Assembly: GCA_964492185.1 (NCBI GenBank)
Contig: CAZBJH010000106.1
Span: 1 to 12,219, forward strand
Length of the DNA stretch: 12,219 bases
From: JAFGSZ01 sp964492185
GTDB lineage: Bacteria; Bacteroidota; Bacteroidia; Bacteroidales; UBA10428
Direction of reading: 5' to 3'
A program made the translations under genes and the position numbers. The notes under the pieces were generated by a model that was not told the DNA's origin, did no database searches, and saw only the letters and a list, made by a program, of their open reading frames with translations. Below are positions 6,226-12,219 of this stretch, piece after piece. Every line of letters starts with the position of its first letter. Position 1 is the first letter of the stretch.

Positions 6226-7584
6226 ATGGAAAAGAAAACTTTTGAACGTCCGGTAATAAAGAAGGTAAATGCCGGTTTACCAAGTAAGTTCGGACTACAA
6301 ACGGGTACGGAAATGATCACCCATATAGATGATATCGCTGTCAGTGATATCATACGGCAACATGGCTCACCTGTAGTTGTAATATCCGAAAACACTATAC
6401 GAAGAACTTACAGGGAGGCTTACAGGGCATTTTCCACCCGTTATCCGAAAGTGCAGTTTGCATGGTCATATAAAACAAATTATCTGAATGCCGTATGTTC
6501 GGTTTTTCACCGGGAAGGATCATGGGCCGAGGTTGTTTCCCGCTTCGAATACAACAAGGCACTGGGTAACGGCATCCCCGGCAACAATATAATTTATAAC
6601 GGTCCGGAAAAAACAAAAGATGACCTGGCCTTTGCTGTTAAAAACGGTTCGCTGATTCATATTGATCATTTCGATGAGCTTTATACATTACTGGACCTGG
6701 CCGGGTCACTTGATCAAAAACCCAAAGTAGCCATAAGAGTAAATATGGATACGGGGATATACCCCATGTGGGACAGGTTTGGTTTTAACTATGAAAACGG
6801 CGAGGCATGGGAAGCGCTCAACCGGATAATGCTGAGCAAAAAATTTGAGCTTGCCGGCCTGCATACCCATATAGGCACATACATGCTTTCGGTTAATGCT
6901 TATAAGACTGCCGGATTAAAGCTTACTGACCTTATAAATAATGTACGGCTGAAATATGATCATACGATCTCATATATTGACATGGGAGGTGGGTTTGCTT
7001 CAAAAAACACCCTGAAGGGTGCTTATCACTCAGGAGTTGATACTGCTCCTTCATTTGATGAGTATGCCGATGCCATAACCTCAGCATTGATCAATTCACA
7101 GATCCCGCCTGATGATCTGCCTCTTTTGGTTTTGGAGACAGGGAGGGCACTTATTGATGATGCAGGATATATGCTGGGTACCGTACTGGCTAATAAAAGA
7201 TTGAGTGACGGAAGAAGGGCAACAATAATTGATATCGGTGTCAACCTGTTATTTACCTCATTCTGGTATCATCATAAGATCAATCCGTCCCAGCCTTTTT
7301 CCAAACATACGGAGGAAACAACAATATACGGCCCCCTGTGTATGAATATCGATGTTATACGGGATGCCATTGAATTACCTCCCATGAAAAAGGGTGACCA
7401 CTTTGTTATAAGCAGAACAGGAGCTTATAATACTTCACAATGGATGCAGTTTATAACATTGCGTCCGAAAATAGTAATGATCGATACAAACAAAAAAGTC
7501 CATGTAATAAGAGAAAACGAGACTACTGAATATATTGAAAGCCTTGAACATATACCGGACCATTTGATAAATAGGGTCTGCTGA
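6226..7584 (+). CDS. PLP-dependent decarboxylase, fold III, C-terminus altered by an insertion
   Basis: A 452-residue member of the diaminopimelate/ornithine/arginine decarboxylase superfamily (alanine-racemase-like barrel plus beta domain). Lys83 in AWSYKTN would bind PLP. HTHIG (213-217), the phosphate-binding MGGGF (253-257), ETGR (304-307), YGPLC with Cys372, and GAYN (399-402) are all present, so the active site looks complete. In diaminopimelate decarboxylases the Cys is usually followed by ES(S/G)D; here it is CMNID, so the substrate is probably not meso-diaminopimelate (inference) and lysA is not assigned. The expected product is a decarboxylated amino acid or related amine. The last four residues (RVC and part of N449's context) are encoded by the family-2 element that begins at 7574, and the stop TGA is inside it. 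The original C-terminus was therefore different, perhaps about 20 residues longer. It sits between the ligase and transporter-peptidase genes. Confidence 0.86.
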   Translation: MEKKTFERPVIKKVNAGLPSKFGLQTGTEMITHIDDIAVSDIIRQHGSPVVVISENTIRRTYREAYRAFSTRYPKVQFAWSYKTNYLNAVCSVFHREGSWAEVVSRFEYNKALGNGIPGNNIIYNGPEKTKDDLAFAVKNGSLIHIDHFDELYTLLDLAGSLDQKPKVAIRVNMDTGIYPMWDRFGFNYENGEAWEALNRIMLSKKFELAGLHTHIGTYMLSVNAYKTAGLKLTDLINNVRLKYDHTISYIDMGGGFASKNTLKGAYHSGVDTAPSFDEYADAITSALINSQIPPDDLPLLVLETGRALIDDAGYMLGTVLANKRLSDGRRATIIDIGVNLLFTSFWYHHKINPSQPFSKHTEETTIYGPLCMNIDVIRDAIELPPMKKGDHFVISRTGAYNTSQWMQFITLRPKIVMIDTNKKVHVIRENETTEYIESLEHIPDHLINRVC

Positions 7585-7807
7585 AAAACATGAAATAAAT
7601 TAATAACCAGCACAATACAGCAACTGATTGTTTGCCAGGTGCAAGGGTTTTAACTCATATTAATAAAATTCCTTGCATTTATTAAAGATAAAATTTCGTT
7701 AGTCTGTATCACATCATCTACCGCGTTGGCTGCAGCTCGCAGTATTCTTATACAGCTTCGCTTTGCCGCCTTGTATCTGATGCACTACAGACTTTTTCAG
7801 CAGACCC
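7574..7807. mobile_element. MITE-like element, family 2, copy 2
   Basis: A 234-bp element, the same length and orientation as 2863-3096 and near-identical by eye. Its termini are perfect 15-bp inverted repeats, GGGTCTGCTGAAAAA and TTTTTCAGCAGACCC. It is flanked by TAAATA (7568-7573 and 7808-7813); because the flanks are AT-rich, ATAAAT (7567-7572 and 7811-7816) is also a possible duplication. It supplies the last codons and stop of the decarboxylase gene and separates it from the transporter-peptidase gene, but the block could still be transcribed through it. Confidence 0.88.
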
Positions 7808-7897
7808 TAAATAAATCCGGGGATTAGTCCTGAAAAAGTTTATGCAGGATTAATAGCCGGGGAGGCTCCGGAAATAGTAAAATAATACTGGCTGAAA

Positions 7898-10099
7898 GTG
7901 AAGGCAAAAAAAATAAAAAATAATACCTCAGAAATAACCACGGCTATTCTGAACAGCTATTCACAGGTATTCTTTTCTGTGAATAAATTTTTTGCAGTTA
8001 TTATCCTGCTTGTTACCTTCATAGATATCGGGGCCGGTATAGCTGGTTTGCTCGCGGTTATCACATCAATTTTTACAGGATATATCCTCGGATTTGATAA
8101 AGACCATATCCGAAAAGGATATTATGGTTTCAACACTTTACTGGTAGGCCTGGGCCTGGGGATATGGTTCCAGCCCGGTATTTTATTTTATACGGTGGTG
8201 ATTTTTGCATCCATCTTCACATTTTTCGTTTGTCTGACGCTTCAGGGAGTAATAGGAAAATATGCCCTTCCTTATTTAAGCTTACCCTTTCTATTCGGCA
8301 TCTGGGCTTCAATGCTGGCTGCAAGGGAATTCCAGGCCCTGGGAATAAGTGACCGCGGTATTTATACGCTCAATGATCTGTATGCCATAGGTGGAAACAC
8401 ACTGATTGAAATCTATAATTACTGGAACAATCTTGATATCAGCCGGTCATTGCGCGTATACTTCCTTTCTCTTGCTGCAATATTCTTTCAGTATAATCTG
8501 CTTGCAGGTATTGCAATTGCTGCCGGGTTGCTCATTTATTCAAGGATAGGTTTCAGTCTGTCGCTGATAGGTTTCTATAGTGCCTATATCTTTTATCAGA
8601 TTATCGGGGCAAATATAACAGAAGTAACTTACAGCTATATCGGTTTCAACTATATATTAACGTCAATAGCCATAGGCGGGTTTTATATCATCCCAGGCAG
8701 GAACTCATACCTGTGGGTTGTGCTTATCATTCCCATTGTAGCCATGCTAACGATCAGTTTAAGCTCGGTACTTGCAGTTTTTCAACTGCCTGTGTATTCC
8801 CTTCCCTTTAACATCGCAGTACTTCTGTTTTTATACGCGCTTAAATTCAGGACATCCGGGCATAAAGGGCTTTCCGAAGTAATATTACAGCAAAATTCAC
8901 CGGAAAGCAATTTGTACCAGTATAAAAACGAAGCCGGACGGTTCGGGAGCCATCACCTTACACGTATACAACTGCCGTTTTACGGCACATGGACAGTTTC
9001 TCAGGCTCACAACGGAGAATATACCCATCAGAAAGAATGGCGGCACGCATGGGATTTTGTTATAATTGATGATGATAATAAACAATATAAAAACCGGGGA
9101 AATAATTTATCTGATTACTATTGTTACGACAAGGCAGTCCTCTCGCCTGCCGGAGGGATAATTGAAGAGCTCATTGATGAAATAGACGATAACCTGCCGG
9201 GTGATGTGAACCTCCGTCAAAACTGGGGAAATACAATAGTGATCAAACATCATGATTTCTTATTTTCCAAGCTGAGCCACCTGAAACCGGGGTCTGTGAA
9301 AGTATCGAAGGGTGATCACGTAAAGCAGGGACAGGTGCTTGCCAGTGCGGGTAATTCAGGCCGTTCGCCATATCCCCATTTGCATTTTCAGCTTCAGTCA
9401 ACCCCCCACATCGGATCAAAAACACTTGACTATCCCATCAGCTATTATATACTCCACAAAAACGATGGCTATGAATTCAGATCATTCAGCCGTCCCCAAA
9501 AAAATGACAACGTTTCCGCTATAAAAAGCAACCGGCTCCTGACCCGGTCATTTGATCTTATACCGGGACAGGAACTGAAATTCAGTGTTGAGGAAGATGA
9601 TCAAACCCGCGGTCTTACCTGGGAGGTGAAAACCAGTATTTATAACCAAAGCTTTTTATATTGCCGGGATACAGGTTCGAAGGCTTATTTTGTTAACGAC
9701 GGCCATGTTTTTTATTTCACCCATTTTGAGGGGAAAAGGTTTTCACTGCTCTATTCATTTTACCTCGCTGCATTTAAAATACAAAAAGGATACTATGATC
9801 AACTGATTATCACTGATTATTTTCCGCTTAACCGGACTTTCAACTGGAAATCCCTGTTTTTTCAGGATTTCTTCGCTCCTTTCTTTTTATTTCTCAAAGC
9901 AGCCTATAAAATTAAATACGTGAATATTGACAATGATATATCCCCTTCAGAGATCATACTTGAATCGGAATGTGAAAAATTTCTGTTCGGCATAAAAACA
10001 AGCACACTGCAATTCAGTCTGACACTGGACACAAAGGGGATAAAAAAATTTTCGGTCAAACATAAAAACAAAAAACGGATTGCAACATGTATCGACTGA
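7898..10099 (+). CDS. Urea-transporter-like membrane domain fused to M23 peptidase
   Basis: A 733-residue inner-membrane protein with two joined domains. Residues about 15-318 are strongly hydrophobic (roughly ten membrane segments) and carry the two internal-repeat signatures of the urea transporter family: GYILGFDKDHIRKGYYGFNTLLVGL (61-85) and YIGFNYILTSIAIGGFY (247-263). Residues about 365-500 form an M23 (LytM-like) zinc peptidase: His377 and Asp386 in THQKEWRHAWDF, SHLKPGSVKVSKGDHVKQGQ (460-479), GNSGRS (485-490) and HLH (494-496). The metal ligands and the second His therefore look intact. Residues about 540-733 are an unassigned C-terminal domain. M23 domains act in the periplasm on peptidoglycan or peptides, so the soluble part probably faces the periplasm. 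The start is a GTG; an upstream in-frame TAA at 7883 leaves little alternative and no ATG occurs early. The stop overlaps the next gene by 13 bp. Confidence 0.88.
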   Translation: MKAKKIKNNTSEITTAILNSYSQVFFSVNKFFAVIILLVTFIDIGAGIAGLLAVITSIFTGYILGFDKDHIRKGYYGFNTLLVGLGLGIWFQPGILFYTVVIFASIFTFFVCLTLQGVIGKYALPYLSLPFLFGIWASMLAAREFQALGISDRGIYTLNDLYAIGGNTLIEIYNYWNNLDISRSLRVYFLSLAAIFFQYNLLAGIAIAAGLLIYSRIGFSLSLIGFYSAYIFYQIIGANITEVTYSYIGFNYILTSIAIGGFYIIPGRNSYLWVVLIIPIVAMLTISLSSVLAVFQLPVYSLPFNIAVLLFLYALKFRTSGHKGLSEVILQQNSPESNLYQYKNEAGRFGSHHLTRIQLPFYGTWTVSQAHNGEYTHQKEWRHAWDFVIIDDDNKQYKNRGNNLSDYYCYDKAVLSPAGGIIEELIDEIDDNLPGDVNLRQNWGNTIVIKHHDFLFSKLSHLKPGSVKVSKGDHVKQGQVLASAGNSGRSPYPHLHFQLQSTPHIGSKTLDYPISYYILHKNDGYEFRSFSRPQKNDNVSAIKSNRLLTRSFDLIPGQELKFSVEEDDQTRGLTWEVKTSIYNQSFLYCRDTGSKAYFVNDGHVFYFTHFEGKRFSLLYSFYLAAFKIQKGYYDQLIITDYFPLNRTFNWKSLFFQDFFAPFFLFLKAAYKIKYVNIDNDISPSEIILESECEKFLFGIKTSTLQFSLTLDTKGIKKFSVKHKNKKRIATCID

Positions 10100-11433
10100 T
10101 CTTATCGGTATATTTTCTACTGTTCCTGTCTATGGCTAACGCACAGGAAAAACCGGACTTTATTACTGTTGATCAGAAAACATACCGGTATTACCTGGAA
10201 ACAAACTGGGATTCGTTAATATTCGCGGGAACCCGGGCAATCCGGGAAAATATCGATTATTATTATCTCAGGATGCGTTTGGGGATCGCCTGGTTTGAAA
10301 AAAAGAACTACCGCAGGTCCATAATCCATTTTGAAAATGCGCTGGACTTTTCCCCCGGTGATCTTAATGCAGGGAAATATTTATATTATGCATATCTTTT
10401 CTCGGGAAGAAATGCAGATGCATTTATTGTTTACGGATCTTTACCCGGGAATGTAAAGAAACAGATCAACCGTTCAGGGTCTTTTATCTTGTCCGTGGGA
10501 TTTACATATGATCATTCTTTCACATCAGATCCCATTGGCATGGGGAGCTATCCGGCGGATAACCTGCCTGTCGCAGACGGCAGCCAACCGGCGACAAAAA
10601 GTTACCGCACAACCAGCATTACCCTTAAGCACATGCTGGGCCGGCGGGTTTCAGTTGTCCATACCCCGGGCTACCTTCATAAAACAAACTTTCGTTACCT
10701 GCAGTACCAGGGAAACACACTGATGAATGAAGAAGAAAAAATCAGCCAGGTAAATTATTATCTGTCACTTGATATATTAGCGGCAAAAGGTTTTCATATC
10801 ATCCCTTCCTTTCATTATCTTGCAGTACGTATTCCTTCATATTATTTCAGCGGCACCGGAAGATACGGACAACAACAATCATATTACGATTATACCATCC
10901 GGCAAATGAATGATTATGTTCTTTCACTATCCCTTTTAAAAGATCTGGGTGCGTTTACATTTCAAACCGGGTCATCCTGGGCCGGTTTAAACAACCGTAA
11001 CCAGCTTCAGTATAATATTCAAACCACCTGGTACCCGCCGGGCAACCTTGATCTTTATATAAATCTTTCGGTCAGCCGGCTGACCGAATATGCAGGTTCG
11101 GAAAAGATACGCTCCGAATGGATCTATAATCCACTGATCGGTTTGAAAATTACAGATTTCCTTTGGGCAGAGATTGAAGGGAATGCAGGCAAAATGCATA
11201 ACTTCAGCGATAAAAACGGAAGTATAGTATATAACAATGCCGATATTACAAAAATGCTTGCCGGAGGTTCTCTGATTGTTCCATTCGGCAAAAAAGGATC
11301 AACATTCTTTTTGCGTTATTTTTACTCTGAAAATGAAAGCCGCTTTATACCACTCGAAAATACAAATCAATACTATAACATAATTGAATATCAATCTAAC
11401 ATCATAAAGGGAGGAATACAATGGAAATTTTAA
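10087..11433 (+). CDS. TPR and outer-membrane beta-barrel protein
   Basis: A 448-residue exported protein. A signal peptide ends near ANA-QE (cleavage after residue 19). Residues about 35-120 look like two to three TPR-type helix pairs (YYYLRMRLGIAWFEKKNYRRSIIHFENALDFSPGD, then LYYAYLFSGRNADAFIVYG). Residues about 130-448 consist of alternating amphipathic strands rich in Tyr, Ser and Thr, and the chain ends in IQWKF. A terminal aromatic residue of this kind is the usual beta-barrel assembly signal, so an outer-membrane location is likely. It may resemble TPR-plus-YaiO-type barrels of Bacteroidetes, but I cannot confirm this. It overlaps the preceding transporter-peptidase gene by 13 bp and the next gene by 13 bp, so the three are probably translationally coupled and act together. 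Its cargo or partner is unknown. Confidence 0.82.
   Translation: MYRLILSVYFLLFLSMANAQEKPDFITVDQKTYRYYLETNWDSLIFAGTRAIRENIDYYYLRMRLGIAWFEKKNYRRSIIHFENALDFSPGDLNAGKYLYYAYLFSGRNADAFIVYGSLPGNVKKQINRSGSFILSVGFTYDHSFTSDPIGMGSYPADNLPVADGSQPATKSYRTTSITLKHMLGRRVSVVHTPGYLHKTNFRYLQYQGNTLMNEEEKISQVNYYLSLDILAAKGFHIIPSFHYLAVRIPSYYFSGTGRYGQQQSYYDYTIRQMNDYVLSLSLLKDLGAFTFQTGSSWAGLNNRNQLQYNIQTTWYPPGNLDLYINLSVSRLTEYAGSEKIRSEWIYNPLIGLKITDFLWAEIEGNAGKMHNFSDKNGSIVYNNADITKMLAGGSLIVPFGKKGSTFFLRYFYSENESRFIPLENTNQYYNIIEYQSNIIKGGIQWKF
11409..11415 (+). promoter_or_regulatory. Strong Shine-Dalgarno inside the upstream coding end
   Basis: GGGAGGA lies five bases before the ATG at 11421 and within the last codons of the barrel gene (the KGG part of its C-terminus). 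Such a clear Shine-Dalgarno is unusual for Bacteroidetes and supports the overlapping start of the TPR gene. Confidence 0.6.
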
Positions 11434-12041
11434 AAAAAGTCATCACAGGTATTTTTCTTGGTATGTTCACCTTATCGGCACATGCCCAGGACTATAACAG
11501 GATAATTGAGGCTTTTCAGCAAAGTTATCTAAAAGAAGCGTCCGGCGACTATTCAAAAGCCGTTACTGAAATAAAGAATGTTTATGACAAGGACTCATAC
11601 GAAATAAACATACGTCTCGGATGGCTTACCTATTCGGCAGGTTTATTCACCGAATCCATAGCTTACTATAACAAAGCAATATCACTAATGCCATATTCTG
11701 TCGAGGCCCGTTTCGGACTGGCCTTGCCTTCTTCGGCAATGGGAAACTGGTCTGTTGTCATTGCCCAGTATGAAAAGATCCTTGAGATAAATCCCAACAA
11801 TTCGGTTGCAAATCACAGGCTTGGACTGATCTATTATGGCAGGGACAACTTTGAAAAGGCAGAAAAATATTTTGAAAAGGTAGTGAACCTGTATCCCTTT
11901 GATTATGACGGACTGATAATGCTGGCATGGACAAAACTCAAGCTTAACAAATTACGTGAATCAAAGATCCTTTTTTATAAATCACTTATGCACACACCCG
12001 GCGGATCATCAGCACTTGAAGGACTTGAACTGCTGAAGTGA
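11421..12041 (+). CDS. Secreted tetratricopeptide-repeat protein
   Basis: A 206-residue protein with a signal peptide (MEILKKVITGIFLGMFTLSA, cleavage near AHA-QD, after residue 22), so it is probably periplasmic. The rest is mostly TPR helices: repeats centred on YSKAVTEIKNVYDKD, RLGWLTYSAGLFTESIAYYNKAISLMP, SAMGNWSVVIAQYEKILEINPNN, and RLGLIYYGRDNFEKAEKYFEKVVNLYP, followed by a partial repeat at the C-terminus. TPR arrays serve as protein-binding scaffolds. It is the last gene of the block, overlapping the barrel gene by 13 bp with its own strong ribosome-binding site. A role as adaptor between the periplasmic peptidase domain and the outer-membrane barrel is inference from position only. 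Confidence 0.87.
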   Translation: MEILKKVITGIFLGMFTLSAHAQDYNRIIEAFQQSYLKEASGDYSKAVTEIKNVYDKDSYEINIRLGWLTYSAGLFTESIAYYNKAISLMPYSVEARFGLALPSSAMGNWSVVIAQYEKILEINPNNSVANHRLGLIYYGRDNFEKAEKYFEKVVNLYPFDYDGLIMLAWTKLKLNKLRESKILFYKSLMHTPGGSSALEGLELLK

Positions 12042-12091
12042 AACAAAGCTCCTCACAGTCATACACATCACTGTTAATGAAAACCGCCTTA

Positions 12092-12126
12092 AAAGTATTG
12101 AAAAGTTGCCGGGTTTTGCATACTTT
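12092..12126 (+). terminator. Possible hairpin after the TPR gene
   Basis: AAAGTAT (12092-12098) pairs with ATACTTT (12120-12126), and AAAA/TTTT inside extend the stem past a small internal loop around GTTGCCGGG. No T-run follows, so it is only a possible transcription end of the six-gene block. Confidence 0.28.
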
Positions 12127-12141
12127 CAACATGTGATTAAG

Positions 12142-12219
12142 TAGTGTCTGTCAATAAAGTTGGCAAAATGTTTAACTGGTCATGTGTCTGTTCAGAAGGT
12201 TCCATTTGCAAGGCTTGCG
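12142..12219. repeat. Family-1 element, third copy, truncated by window end
   Basis: TAGTGTCTGTCAATAAAG (12142-12159) matches the left terminus of copy B (TAGTGTTTGTCAATAAAA). About 45 bases in, TGTCTGTTCAGAAGGTTC matches the second conserved block of copy B (TGTTTGTTCAGAATGTTC). The sequence then diverges (CATTTGCAAGGC against GAGATCAAGGCGC) and runs off the window. It could instead be the end of a full insertion sequence of the same family, since only the terminus is visible. Confidence 0.6.

Noticed and set aside
6226..7584. lysA, diaminopimelate decarboxylase for lysine synthesis
   Set aside because: The loop after the catalytic Cys is CMNID rather than CES(S/G)D and the neighbours are not lysine genes.

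Overview
The window looks like a piece of a Bacteroidota (Bacteroidetes) chromosome, probably Bacteroidales or a near relative. It is AT-rich. It carries families typical of that phylum: a DUF4493 lipoprotein with a CKKDE surface-export-like start, a DUF4251 protein, a stand-alone SiaC/DUF1987 protein, and TPR/beta-barrel outer-membrane proteins. Shine-Dalgarno sites are scarce, as expected there. This assignment is inferred from gene families, not from a marker gene.

Layout. Positions 1-208 hold a MITE-like repeat (family 1, copy A), cut by the window edge. Then come a purine nucleoside phosphorylase (304-1113) and a lipoprotein with DUF4493 and lamin-tail domains (1265-2533). Next is a broken DUF4251 gene (2687-3469), interrupted by a 234-bp MITE-like element (family 2, copy 1), followed by a convergent SiaC-family gene (3432-3812, minus strand). 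The interval 3813-4831 is gene-poor. It holds a candidate minus-strand promoter, a tiny ORF with a following hairpin, and family 1 copy B (4200-4447), which is inverted relative to copy A.

From 4832 to 12041 six plus-strand genes form a tightly packed, probably co-transcribed block. They encode a PqqD-like protein, an ATP-grasp ligase, a fold-III PLP-dependent decarboxylase, a fusion of a urea-transporter-like membrane domain with an M23 peptidase, a TPR/beta-barrel outer-membrane protein, and a secreted TPR protein. The last two junctions are 13-bp overlaps. Family 2 copy 2 has inserted at the 3' end of the decarboxylase gene and rewritten its C-terminus. A third family-1 element begins at 12142 and runs off the window.

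How the genes may work together (inference): the first three proteins are cytoplasmic and look like a small modification module, with a peptide-binding or carrier-like PqqD fold, an ATP-dependent ligase and an amino-acid decarboxylase. The last three span the envelope: an inner-membrane channel-like domain with a zinc peptidase domain, an outer-membrane barrel and a periplasmic TPR protein. I cannot assign the block to a characterised pathway, and it is the best candidate here for an undescribed system. The other clear theme is mobile-repeat activity. Two repeat families are present; one has disrupted two genes, and the other shows internal block rearrangement between copies.
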